From the NCBI RefSeq assembly GCF_016545825.1, contig NC_052614.1, positions 13,472,559-13,536,558 of the forward strand: a stretch of 64,000 nucleotides of DNA. The letters run 5' to 3'. The first letter of the stretch is position 1. The number at the start of each line of letters is the position of its first letter. Origin of the DNA: Eucalyptus grandis. Taxonomy: Eukaryota; Streptophyta; Magnoliopsida; Myrtales; Myrtaceae. The notes below the pieces were generated by a model. That model was not told where the DNA came from and made no database searches. It worked only from the letters and a program-made list of their open reading frames with translations. A program made the translations under genes and the position numbers. Below, in pieces: positions 33,421-45,600 of the stretch.

Positions 33421-34707
33421 TTAGCACAACTTACATTTTTTATGTATAACTCGTCAAGATCAACAAAAGTGAACCCATCTTCTCTAGCAACACCATCATA
33501 CCCACCATCATACATTGAATAGTTTATTTCTTCACATCCCTAGCTGGTGCAAAATGAAGCAAAAATAAAGTCAATATATTTCCATGCAAAACATACACCA
33601 GGAAAAAACAAAGCAAAAATAGTAAACAATTGCAATAAACTTGTACCATGCTTTGATTAATGAAAGAAAACTAGGCACACTAGTGACTATATACCACACT
33701 TTTATTGGATACCGTCTGTCAAAATATTGTGCATTATGGACTTAAAATGTTTTCGATATTGCCATAACTTTCTCCTAAGGTGAGCCAACCATGTTGGCCC
33801 GAGAATCAAACTTAGAGATATATACCATAAGGAAAACACAACTGATCCCATTCAAAGCATTTCTTAAGCTCATATGTTATCAGCTTGAATATTATGGAAA
33901 TGACTACTAAATTTGGTCGACTCAACTTTTGTCTAGATTCTCCCTTTCTTGTTCAACAAACAAGAATGAAATACAATCATATCAAGAAGACTTAATTGCA
34001 AATTTACTAAGTAATTGTGGAATGATAACTAGTAGGATCAACATGCATCTTGACACAAAGATTAAATAGTCTTCATATTAATAGCTTGGGAAGAATAACT
34101 TCTAACAAGTAATCTAACAAACTGCTACTTTTGAAGTTACGTCCATTATAGTGCACAAAAACTACAGAAAACAAGACACCTCCAGTTCCTAATAACCAGT
34201 GCACAAAAATATTATTGGAAACAAGATGCCCCCATGCTCTAACTGTAAACTCATGCGCACATAGACTCAAATTGATTTTGTCTCAATGTGCTTCCACCAA
34301 ATTTCCTCCTATAAATACTTTTTATCAGAGAACCCATATCAAAGTAATTATAGTTTTTTTTTTTTTTGGATGTCTATCTACTTTCCCTGTGAGAATCTAT
34401 GTGGGCTATTAAATTCCATGACAAGCCGTGAACTCCAACCATCAATGACAAAAATATAAGCCAGAAAAAAATATAAAAATATAATAGATAGTTTGAATTA
34501 AAAAAATTATAAATAATATAATATAATATACAAAACAGGGACCACCATCACAACATGTAGGACCCCGACGGCAGTAATATCTTATTAAAAATCCATAGTG
34601 GACACAACTCATATGCATTTTTTCGGACAAAATAGACATTAACTCAGAAATCCGACAAAACAAGCAAAAAGAACACCATAAAATGAAAGAATTTGTCCTA
34701 CCATCAT
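33421..34707. other. AT-rich spacer, nothing recognised
   Basis: This follows the transposase start region. It has no further domain, no clear terminal repeat and no RNA gene. A poly(T) run lies at about 34352-34367. Confidence 0.55.
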
Positions 34708-37356
34708 TATTGACACCTAATTTAAATTTAGTTTTTAAAAATAGAAGATAATATTTGATTAGAGGGAAATTTTGAAAAAAATTTGAATTCAAAAAAAATA
34801 AAATCAACAATCATGTCATTTTGGAACCACTTTTTTGTTGAAGAAGTTGAGTGAATATTGGGAAATCTTCAACAACTTCGAGTCTTTCCTCTATAAATAG
34901 AGGGCAAGGTTTCGGAACCAGTGGGGGGGGTTCTCTTCGTCTTCGTCGAAGGAAAAAGTCAAAAAAGATGAAAGCAGAGACAAGAGTCAGAGAGAGTGAC
35001 GTGAGAGAGATAGGTGAGTGATGTGAAGGCAGAAAAAGAAGAAGGGGAAAGCACTGTTCATCTCCTTCATGGGCTATCTTCGCCGGCCACAGCAACAGAG
35101 CCCCCTTGCCAGCACCGCATCGCACCGACCATCGCTACTCCGCCATTCTGCCTCTCCCTGCACTGTCCGAAGTTCCACCTTTCGCCATCGTGACTCACCT
35201 CCGTCAGCCCACATCCTCTGCCGGAGTCTCTGCACCATCTCCTCCTGAGTGCCGACCCTCAGTAGCCCGTTGCGCTCACCATCACCGCCTGGAGCCCACA
35301 CCGCTAGTGCACCTCTACCCGCGATCCACCACTGCTGCCCACTGCCGAACAACGCCCCTGCAAGACATCCATCGCTGCAGTTCGCCCCTCGCGACACCTC
35401 TGCCTGCACCACCACGTTGCTCCCGAGCCTGAGCGACCTGCAACTCGCCTCCACTGCTCGCCATAGCACCGCAAGTAGCCCTGCTCCGTTGTGCTGGCCA
35501 CTGGCACTCGTGACCCGTGACTTGCCGTTCATCCGCCAACCTGCAACGTTCGCTCCATTGCTCCACTCGACCACCACTAGATCCTGACTGCCGCTGTTGT
35601 TGCTTCCCTCCTGACGTCGTCGCGCCTGACTGATCCGCTCTGCTATTGTTCCCTCCGCAGCAGCCTGGATAAATCTCAGTAGCCCAATGCTCCTGCACAC
35701 GACGTTGCTGCTCCTCTGCTCACTGCTGCATGCCCGAACAGAGCCACCTATTGCCTTGTCTGTTTTGCTGCAGGTCCTGTTATCACCCGAGCCTCGTCGG
35801 AGTTCCGACGAACAGCCCCTGTTTCGAGCGGTGACCCATTACCGAACCACCATCGCAGCTCGGCCACCACTGTTTCTTTGCCATTCCTCGAGTTAATCGT
35901 GAGGTAGACTAGGTAGATTTTTAGATTAAGTTTATTTTGAGTATTTGGACTCATAGTTTTGTTTTTATTCTAACTTGATTTGTTCCGATTTATTATCATT
36001 ACCCAATTTAGGAAATTGGTCATATTAAGTCATGATAATAAAAAATATTGAGCCGCGAGACGTCGGGTTAGATTTTTTATTATTTCGACTTTTTATGGCA
36101 AAATTCATGAATTGCTTTGCATCATTGATTCCTATTAAAATAATACGCCATTGATTTACATGGATGGATTTTTTTATTTTGGCATGTCATCGTTATTTGC
36201 TCATCCTATATCATGCATTATAGAACTTAGGTATTTAAGTCCATACATATCTCATGTTTAAAGCAATGCATTTTAATTTTTAAGATCCATATAGAATTAG
36301 GATAATTTTCTTTTAATAAAACCAAAACAAAAAAAAATGTTATTTAGGTTATATAGATTTCATAATGTGCATACTACATGTTGCGCTTTAGTTAGTGGGT
36401 CATAGGTTAATGTTTTAATATTCCCGTCGTGCATTTTTTTTTTAAAGGAAAGCCAAAGATTATTATTGCATCATTACGTTGTTTTAATAAGAATTATTAA
36501 GTAATTTAAAAAAAAAACACAAAAGGTCATTTATTTGGTTAGTTGATAGGTTAGTTCATAATTAATCCCATTTATGTCATCATTGTTTAGTGTAGGTTGC
36601 ATACATTAAAAAAAATCATAAAAAAAATCATAAAAAGAACATGCATATAGAATTATTATGTCATTCATCGCATATCATGAAATGCATGCAACTTTAGGAT
36701 TATATAAATTAGATTGCATACATATAGTGATAGTTCAAATTATGCCATATGAATTGCATTTTACATATCATTAAAGTAAAATCCATGCATATTAAGTTTA
36801 TATTAAGATTGCGTAATACTAAAAATTAGGTGTCATGTCATTTAGAAAGTCGTGTTTAGGGTATGCATTTTTATTAACACTTTTGAGAAGTTTTTTTTTA
36901 GAGGATAGACCTTAATAAGGTTGTAGTTTATGATTTCTTATAATTTGTCATTTTGGTTTATTGAATATTATTTCATTGATTGTGCATCCGCATGAACACC
37001 GTTTGCATGTTAGTATCTTAGGTTAAAATTAATCATACTGCTTGCAAAATATTTTTTTGAAATTAAAATAAAAAGGTACCGAGAGGGCGTTAGACTAATC
37101 TAGCGTAACCATGTCCCCGAACTTATTGAATCTCTGGTCGCGAAAATAAAGTATTCTCCCATACTTTATTTGGGTTTCTAATCAACTCTAATTGATTAGT
37201 GGCGGCTCCAAATTGAGTATAATTGCATGATTAAATGGGTTAATTCATTAGTATCAAGCCGCAATTGGTAGGACTTGGGAGGGTCCGCGCCAAGTCTTCG
37301 AACTTAGTAATCCATTAGCCTTATTTAAGTATTTCACCATTGAGAAGGTCGTGAAA
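34708..37356 (+). repeat. Long LTR of an Ogre-like Ty3 element
   Basis: Starts TATTGACACC (expected TGTTGACACC) and ends GGTCGTGAAA. Length 2,649 bp, almost the same as the solo LTR at 43214-45869 (2,656 bp), with which it is collinear. TATAAATA at 34892 lies only about 185 bp from the start. The U3 is therefore very short and R-U5 about 2.4 kb. The leader after the TATA box is GC- and CT-rich (about 34920-35890) and gives chance frames on both strands. A primer binding site follows the LTR. Confidence 0.85.
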
Positions 37357-37358
37357 GC

Positions 37359-37377
37359 TTGGCAACTCCACTGGGGA
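37359..37377 (+). other. Primer binding site, Arg tRNA type
   Basis: TTGGCAACTCCACTGGGGA follows the LTR by two bases. It closely resembles the arginine-tRNA complement TGGCGACTCCGCTGGGGA known as the primer site of plant Ogre/Tat elements, with two transitions. Confidence 0.75.
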
Positions 37378-37421
37378 TAGAGTTAAAACTCATAGTGGAC
37401 ATAGGCCTATTTCTTTTTTTC

Positions 37422-37447
37422 TTTAATATATATATATATATATATAT
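37422..37447. repeat. TA microsatellite
   Basis: About 12 TA units, in the leader after the primer site. Confidence 0.9.
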
Positions 37448-39023
37448 TGTTTGGCAGCATGGAAATAAGGTACGCTCCTAACATGAAGTGTTAAATGTTT
37501 TTACAAAAAGGAAGAATAAAGGGAGTAGTGCTTGCTGACTCTTTGTTTTGTAGGAAGGTGTTGGGATTGAATGTTTTTCTTATATATTGAAGTGTTGCTT
37601 GCATTATAAATTATTGTGCATGATTTTCAAATTGTTTTAGCACTACACATTGCACACACAACCTGCCGTCGGACCTGGACTGCATTTAAGGATTCTAGGA
37701 TGGTGTTGAGAAATGGATCAACCTTGAACGCGAGACTACGATGTAGAGGTAACCTTTCTCAACCCCGAAAATTTTTCTTGGTGTCAAAACGTTTATCCTT
37801 GTTCATGAAACAGCGTGACCATGGGATTTTCTTTTAACTGAGCCGGGGTTAAGAGGACCTAACACGTTAATGCGAGACTGCAACGGTCAGATCATCCTCT
37901 TATCTCCACCTTGTTAAGCCATCTAGATAAAAATCGAGCCTCACATTTCATACATGTGTTTATGTGATTGTCATCCATTTCCGATGAAAGTAAGTTGTCT
38001 AAATTCTCACTTTGCAATTTACTACTTTATTGCAATTTCATCGGTCCATGACAATAGGTTTCGTGGTCAGTCTTGTTTTATATGCAATGGGGAAAACTGA
38101 CGTACAATTCATTTCCTCTCCCAAAAAGAGCTCAAAATGTGGCTGGACCAGTTAGATCAAGACGACCAGGCCTTACGTCCAGTGGTCCCTGATGTGACTA
38201 AGAAGCCCACTCAGCGAGCACAAATTGAGCATCTTAAGTAGAAATTGGAAATGATTGAAGCTGAAAATAAAAAACTTCGCAAGGCATTGGGGTTCCCGAA
38301 AGCATATAAAATAAAATGTTTTGGTTTTTGTTTCTTAGTTCAATGTCTAGGGACCTTGATTTCAATTTTTAATTCAGTGTTTTCAATTCTTAGTTCAATG
38401 TTTAGGGACTTGAATTTCAATTTTTAGTTCATTGTTAGAAAGTTTGATTCAAATTTCAAATAAAATGAGGCGATTAGACCATTGTTATGGGCCATTTTCC
38501 TATATTGTCATCATTTATTAAATTCTAATGTTGTGTTCTCAAGCCATTTAGGAGCAATATCTACTTGATATTGTTTCTATCGTCTAGCATCATTGATTAG
38601 ATTCCGACTTTGTGTCCTCGAACCCACCTAAGAATAGTGCCTTCCTGGTGTTATTTCCACCGTCCAACATCATCAATTAAGTTCCCACATCATGTCATCG
38701 AAACCATCTAGTGTTGTTTCCATCATCCGATGCCATCGATTAGACTTTGAGATTGAGTGATCCATTTGATCTTAGCAGGTTTTCATTAGTATATTGAAAG
38801 GTGCTTGAATTAAGCCATTGATTAGATTCCAACACTTGTCATCATTAGTTTTGAGCTTGTATTGAATGGTTTCATTATATTTAAGACTATAATATTTATA
38901 TCTATTTGCATTTGACCCTTTCTGTTCAATATTACCATAGAGCCTAGGTCCCTTAAATAAAAACCAAAACATAACACTTAATAAAAGATATTTCGTTATG
39001 AAATCCAAAATTGGCGAAACGGT

Positions 39024-39109
39024 TATACATATACATATACATATACATACATACATACATACATACATACATACATACATACATACATACATACATACAT
39101 ACATACATG
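39024..39109. repeat. ATAC tetranucleotide array
   Basis: An ATATAC-type start passes into about 15 perfect ATAC units. It sits exactly at the border between the truncated Ogre interior and the duplicated block at 39107, so it may mark the join. Confidence 0.92.
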
Positions 39110-40045
39110 TATGTAAGCCATGTCAACTTGTGGGCGTTCTATAGTGAATTAGAATGTCTATAGGAATGAATCTTGTGAATCATCGCAGTTGCCCCAACTA
39201 GTATTTCCATCATGGTTGCTTTTTAATTTTTACTTAATTTTATCTTTAGGGATGGATCTAGCGATCATATATTGATTGAAATTCAAGTTTACTTATTGAA
39301 GGACAAAACAAGGTAACAAGCGTGAACTTTTGTAATGCATGGTTCAAGTCGGTTTAAATCGTTCAAAAGCACAATATTTTGTCACACGGAGTATGATCTT
39401 GATGACATAATCTGAATGTGACTTTCACCACTGAGGAATCCCAATGGCACAAATGTTTACCCAATGAATGAATTAGTAAAGGGTCATAAATATTGATTGA
39501 AAGCCATTGTTAGAGTACGGTGAATTTTGACATCAAATGGAGATTCTCAATATGCATGGTCCTGATCGACTTAGACATGGCATCCCAATGGCACATTTGT
39601 CTACCTGATGGTATTTTTCCTTTCAAAACAAGGCAACTCATCGTTTGCCCTTTATTTTGCCTTCGACGTGTTACTACAACTCTCTTTCCGGACAAGGCGG
39701 TCGGCCCTAAAGGCTGAACTTGATGGGTAGATCCCGACAATTAAACAGGCACATGAGACTACTTTCATTTTTCTAATTATTTATCATTTCATTATATTTG
39801 AATTTACCCTTTCAAAATATTTTGGAATTTTTTTCCTCCATGCATCATATTAAAGTGAACAATTCTAAGGGTACACTTTAAATCTCGTGTTTTTAAGAAT
39901 TTACATTTTGCTTTCCACCCAGACTTTGATTTTATTATTGTCACGAACCTCTTCTTTTTTGCCTTTTTTTTTTCCAGCTAGCATGTGCCGTTTGCGGGAT
40001 TTTCAGAATGGGTAGGGTGGAATCTCTTCTTAAATTTTTTAATGC
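39107..40045. repeat. Second copy of the 24001-25105 block
   Basis: Diverged and shorter than the left copy; it lacks the central part around 24440-24680. It keeps the 'tttccggacaaggcgg' stretch near 39682 matching 'tctccggacagagcgg' at 24754. Confidence 0.65.
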
Positions 40046-40716
40046 ATATTGCCATTCCTCAGAATAGAAATATAAAGGTTTTGTCAATTTCAAAACCTAA
40101 TAGGAGTTTCCTCAACACTAGAAAGTAGCGAATCATTCGATCGAGAGTTTCGGAAGCTTCACCTCCTCAATTTTGAATTTTAAGGGCTTTGACGACACTT
40201 ACTCTCACTGTAATGACAGATGTCCTCACTTATGAGTTTAGACCAGCATGGCCAAGATTGAGAGAAGAAAAATAATTCGAAATTTTCGCTTTGTAAGCCT
40301 GTGGATAACATAAATTGAGGGTTGAATGGATTTATGTAAATCTAACATGTCTATTACTAAGGTACCTAGTATTTTCTAGTCATTGTGTTATATATGTGAC
40401 CAAGAAAGGTCGCAAGAGTTCGGATCCAACGCTATCACGGGCCACCTTTGCTTCCTCGTATTATCACTGCTTCATGAAGAAATCGACACGAATGTATGTA
40501 CGGAGAAAACGCAATAAAAACATGGGAAAACACTTTATTGCAGCCTGATGTTTCACACACATGCCAACTGCACAAAACTAAATGAAAACAACCGGAACTG
40601 ACGAGACCGGAGTTACTAGGGGTGTAGATACGATCTAGACGGGAAAATACACAACAGGAATGTCTACAGAATCGTTTGGATACTCGCCCCAATCGCAAAG
40701 CAATGTCCGTACAAGC
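40046..40716. other. 3' flank of UGT copy 4
   Basis: From about 40130 it matches the flank of UGT copy 1 (4749-5350). No gene is seen. It would hold the 3' untranslated region and polyadenylation signals of copy 4. Confidence 0.7.
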
Positions 40717-42476
40717 TTAATCTCTTTTGGGCGACAACAGCACCTTGTTGATCACCTCGTCCAGGTTCAAGAACGACGACCCGGAAGGACGCGTCGCCTC
40801 TCGGGCCATCTCCTTCCACTCCATCGCCTTCCTCTTCATATGCTTCCCTTTCTCCCCCTCCATCAGCTCCTTCACCTGCCTCTCCACCTCGTTCCTTTTC
40901 ACGTCGCTGTCGATCTCCATCCCGATCCCCCACTCCTGGCAGCTGTACCAGCAGTTCGTCTGCTGGTCCCCAAAGAATGGCCAGCACACCACTGGCACCC
41001 CGGCCGCGATGCTCTCGATCGTGGAGTTCCATCCGCTGTGGGTCAGGAACCCACCAACTGCTGAGTGGCTTAGCACCCGCTCCTGGGGGCACCAGCTCGC
41101 CAGCAAGCTCCGCTCCCTTGTTGCAGCCAAGAAATCCGGAGGCAGCATGGCCGCATCACCAACGACCAAGTCTGGCCTGATGACCCACAGGAACGCCTGG
41201 CCACTGTTCGCGAGCCCCCATGCGAACTCCACCAGCTGCGCTGGCGACATCACTGTGATGCTCCCGAAGTTCACGTACACGACTGAGCTGGGTTGTTTCG
41301 AGTCGAGCCACTCGATGCAACCTGGCTCTTCCTTCCACAGGTTGGACCTGAACGGCCTGGTGTTATTATCGGATAGTTGCTTTGTAAGGAGATGAAGGGG
41401 GCCAAGGGTGTAGATGGGAGGGAACATGGCCTTGAGAGCGTCGAGGACCTCATGCTCTAATCGGTCGAACGTGTTGAAAACAATGGCTGAGGCTCTCTTC
41501 GCTCGCTCGACCTCTCTCAAGCAGAAGGGTATCATCAAGTCGTCCGGGTCAGTGGTTTGGATGAAGGTCGGTAAGTCTCTCAGGCGGATGTTTCTCATCC
41601 CGGGTATCCAGTCAATGGTGGTGTCTAGACACCCATTTGTGAAGTAGTTGGCATCTGCAAATTGAGAGTCGATCAATTAAACCGTTTAACCATTAATGAT
41701 AACGTTCTTACATCTAAAATTCTACTTTTCACAATTGACTTTGTTAAGTACTTAGAAAACTATGACACAGTCTGCCACTGGCTAATCATGTAAATAAGGA
41801 ACAAACAAAGCCACACGATATAAACGCTAATTAAATCCACAAAAGAGAAGAAAAATCATTACTTCATTAGCCGTAAATCTGCTAAGTGAGATTACTTAAT
41901 TAAACCAAATTGGACAGTTATTTAGTAATGCATACCTTTGAGTGGAGTAAGACCCTTGTCAATAAGACTGCGATACTGCACGTAGCCCATGAAGCTGCAC
42001 GCGCTCGCCGTCCAGATTAGGACCTCCGGCACGCCGATTGCCTCTGCAGCATCGAGTGTGAAGGTCATCCCGCCATCCGACACCACGCAGCTCACCAGCG
42101 GGGAACCCAACGTCGTGCTCTCCTCGTTGAGCCTCTGGAGCAAGTCCCGGAAGTAGGGCAAGCAGAACTTACTCGTGGACTGGCAGAGGGCGGGAATGTC
42201 CTGCGTGGCGTCGGCGGCATCAGAGCGCGGGAGGCCATCGGGGATGGTGCGGAACTGGAAAGATGGGAGGCCATCGAGAGAGGAGGGGCCGTCGAGAGAG
42301 GAGGGGCCGCGGGAGCGGAGGAGGCGGCCGTGGTTGTACTCTGTGTTGACGAAGGTGACGTGGAAGCCCCGGTGGTGGAGGAGCTTGGCGAGGTTGAGCA
42401 TGGGGTTGATGTGGCCCTGGGCTGGGTAGGGAATGCACACCACGTGCGGCTTTTGGATCATATCTATCGAATCCAT
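40717..42476 (-). CDS. UGT85-type UDP-glycosyltransferase, copy 4, intact
   Basis: Joined exons complement(40717-41654, 41936-42476). Donor AAAG|GTATGC, acceptor TTTGCAG|ATGCCAAC, phase 1, intron 281 bp, product 492 residues. Same enzyme type as copy 2: a soluble sugar transferase for small metabolites, acceptor unknown. Catalytic His22 in PAQGHINPM, Asp134 in VVSDG, and a complete PSPG box at 368-411 starting WCPQERVL and ending Asp-Gln. The box has HSAV where copy 2 has HPAV. Six extra residues compared with copy 2 come from an 18-bp tandem duplication giving GPSSLD twice, around residues 57-68. The gene is the closest intact relative of pseudogene copy 1. The start is MDSIDM at 42476; a CT microsatellite and then a TATA-like box lie upstream. 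There are no lesions, so I expect a working gene. Confidence 0.95.
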
Positions 42477-42478
42477 CT

Positions 42479-42483
<5 letters not shown>

Positions 42484-42535
<52 letters not shown>
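42484..42535. repeat. CT microsatellite in the UGT copy 4 leader
   Basis: About 25 CT units (GA on the coding strand) lie 8 bp upstream of the start codon, between it and the TATA box. Copy 2 has only a short CT-rich stretch at the matching place. GA-rich leaders can affect plant promoter strength; that is inference here. Confidence 0.92.
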
Positions 42536-42538
<3 letters not shown>

Positions 42539-42605
42539 CCACCCCTTCTCCTCTGTGTTTTGATCGTTTCTCTTGCTGTTGTCTTGCTCTTTTCTGGTTT
42601 TGGTC

Positions 42606-42613
42606 TATCTATA
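42606..42613 (-). promoter_or_regulatory. TATA-like box of UGT copy 4
   Basis: TATAGATA on the minus strand, about 130 bp before the start codon. It matches the position of TATAAATA in copy 2 with one change. Confidence 0.65.
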
Positions 42614-42694
42614 GGCGGGGCGAGATCGAGAGGGGAAGGCGGGTGGTACGTCGGCGACCAATTCCGGCCGACTTGCAAGACGTGAGAGACAAGG

Positions 42695-45600
42695 CTCGTT
42701 CGCGTTCATTTGCAGATCTCATAATCCAAAAATTGGATCGATGCCATGATCCTTGGCGTGTTTGGTTTTTTTTCCCCTAAAATAAATAAATAAATAATGA
42801 TTTCTTTATTTTTAGTGGTTTGACTAATTCATGAAAAGTTAGGTAGTTTTTAATTTTTTAGATTCGGCTTGATGGGCGGATCCAAGATCTGCTATTACAA
42901 GACCATCATTAATAAATAGATTCAAGTGCTTGATGGGCGGATCCAAGGTCTTGATAACTAGACCTTGAAAGCTAGTGGTTAGATTTAGATCCCCGATGCT
43001 TGGATTGTAATTTGACGGTTTTAAACACCAAATGATGTTCGAACAAGCAAAATATGTTCGAGAATTGAATCCATCTGTTTATATTATCTTATAAGCTAAA
43101 TTTACACCATTATCATCCCCATTCCCATATTCTCGATATGGAGCTCCAGGAGTCATTGTTGAAAGCAGCATATGCATGCATGCCTAGTGTGAGCAAAGGT
43201 TTTAGACATGCATTGTTGACACCTAATTTAGATTCAATTTTTAGAAAATAAAAGATTAGAGGGAAATTTTGAAAAGAAATTTTGAATTCAAAATAATTCA
43301 ACAATGGATTTTGAGCCATTTCTTCATTTTATGTTGAAAAAATCTCCACAGGCAAGAGGTTGAGCAAAAATCTCTACCGGCGAAACAAACTCGAATTTTC
43401 GCTTTATAAATAGAGGGGTTCTTCTTCACCTTTCGGGAGAGGAATTCGAAAAAAATTGAGAGCAAAAATTCTGTCGTTTAGGGGGGGCTTCTCTTCATCT
43501 TTCGTTGAAGGAAAAAGAAAACACAAAAAGGAAAAGTCAAGAGAAGCTTTCGCTTCTGCAGAGAGAAAGAGAAGAGAAAGGGAGAAAAGTTAAAAAAAAA
43601 GGCAAAAAGGGAGAAAAGTGAAAAAGAGAGCAGAAGGGAAAGAAGGTGATTGGACATTTACTGTTCATCACCCTCTTCCCTCTGCTGGTTCCGTCTCGGC
43701 CCTCCTCCTGCCGGCTCCGATTTTTACTCCTCTCCACTGCGACGACCGGCTCCGTTTCTGCTTCAATTCGGAGACGCTTGAGTTCAACACCGGAACCCGA
43801 AGGAAAGCCCTCTGATCCGGCGGCCCGTGTTGCACTGACGCCGCCGAACGAGCCGACGCCCCTGCAGCACCTCCGTTGCAGCCCGACGACCGCGCCTCTA
43901 CAACCCGCAGCCTCACCACGCCGGACTCGCACCCGAAGCCCCGCCAACGACCCAGCGACGCCGGAGCCCCTCTGCAGATCCCACGACGGCCCCGCTTCCG
44001 ATCAGCGCCTGCACCTGAAGTTTCCCCGCGCTGCTCTGCCCCGTGATGCTGCAGCACCTCTGTTCGTGACCACCCCTGCGACGCCAGCAGATCCAGTGCC
44101 CACCGTCGCGCCACCTCTGTTCCGCCGACGAAACCGCTCCTGTACTGATTCGAGCCACCGCCGATTCACCTCTTCACCGCTCGCCCACCGCCGGTTCACC
44201 TTCGTCGGAGCCCCCTGCTGGTCCGACGACGTGCTGCTCCCCAGTGACCCAGAGACTCACGAGCACGTGACTAGAAGAAAAAAGAAAAACAAAAAACAAA
44301 AACAAAAGGAAAAAAGAGAAAAGCAAATTAGGTAGTTTGCTTTTCTTTATTTTATTTATTTTGTTATTATTGTTCAATTTAGAATATTGAGATGTGCTTT
44401 TCTTTTTATAAATCTCGTAGGTATTAACTGCAAGTACTTTATCTCAAATTATGGTAATTATTAATTTGACTCGTAAGACGCCGGGGTCATTTTTTTAATT
44501 ACTTTAATTTTTAGGAATTTTGATAGTATTTCAATTGTTAAATCGTTATAGAGTTAAAATAATTGTTAATTTAATCCGTGAGACAACGGATTATTTTTTC
44601 GGTTATTTTAATTCTTGTCTTAATTCTTTTAAAATAATTACTTGTTTGGAAAAATTAAAAATAAAATAAAAATAAAAAGTACATAAAAATCTAAATATTG
44701 CATTAGAGCATTTAGGGTTAGTAAATTAGAATTTGCATTTATAGGATTATAATTTTTAGATTATACTTTTAGATGGGTGGTTTTTGTTAGGGCTAATTTT
44801 AAATAATGTTGGCATGTCTTGATTTTTTATATAGCTTTCGGGATAAAGTATAGTTTAAGTTAAATTGATTCCTAAAATAAATTAGAATATCATTCACTTT
44901 AGTTAGTCTAATTAGTTTTAGATTAAGTCAATTTTCATTTAATAAAACAAAAAGAGGAACAAAAAATGTTATGCATGCCATGTGAGTTATAGTTTAATTG
45001 TTTTTTTTTAATAAAAGGAAAATGCTAAAAGAAAATCATTGCACCATTAAGTTACTTTCTTTTCAATAAAAACATTATGTCATTAAAAAATAAAAAAAAT
45101 AAAAATCATTTCATTGGTTAGTTAATAGGTTAATTCATAATTAATCTCACATCATCATTATTTAGCATAGGTTGCATATATGCATTAAAAAATGAATCAT
45201 CATAAAAATCATAAAAGAATACGCATATAAAATTACCACGCCATACATCTCATACAAAGATATGCATATTTATGGTTATATAAATTAGATTGCATATATA
45301 TAGTGATAAATTTAAGTCATACCATATGAATTGTATCTCACATGTCATTAAAATAAATCAATGCATATTAAATTTAGATTAAGATTGCATATAATTAACA
45401 ATTTAAAAAAAAAAAATTAGGTGTCTTGTCATTTAGAAATCATGTTTAGGGCATGCATTTTTATTAGCATTTTTTATTGAATGTTATTTTATTGATTGTG
45501 CACCCGCATGACCACCATTTGCATGTTAGTAGTTTAGGTTAAAATTAATTAACATTGTCTGCTAAATATTTTTGAAATTAAAATAAAAGGTACCGAAAGG

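Larger units (their letters stand above)
37357..39106 (+). mobile_element. Truncated interior of the Ogre-like element
   Basis: The DNA after the primer site lacks gag, protease, reverse transcriptase or integrase motifs. One stretch near 38130-38310 reads ELKMWLDQLDQDD and, after a stop, KLEMIEAENKKLRKALGFPK. It could be the start of an element reading frame with a coiled coil. Similarity to the block at 24001 begins at about 39107, where the element ends. There is no 3' LTR, so the element was cut by deletion. Confidence 0.6.

Noticed and set aside
39024..39109. Possible CRISPR-like array
   Set aside because: It is an uninterrupted ATAC microsatellite with no spacers, in a plant genome.
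40727..41395. Open frame of about 220 codons on the plus strand opposite UGT copy 4 exon 2, with equivalents opposite copies 2 and 5
   Set aside because: It is a shadow of the GC-biased UGT frame: it is kept only because the UGT sequence is kept, and its product is Ser/Pro-rich with no domain.
42477..42542. Glu-Arg-rich N-terminal extension of UGT copy 4 coded by the GA repeat
   Set aside because: The frame would have to start at GTG; no ATG precedes it, and copies 1 and 2 start at MDSIDM.
43646..44335. Frame of 229 codons, Pro/Arg-rich, and similar frames at 35074-35700
   Set aside because: They lie in the GC-rich leader of Ogre-like LTRs, are not the same frame in the two LTRs, and give low-complexity products.
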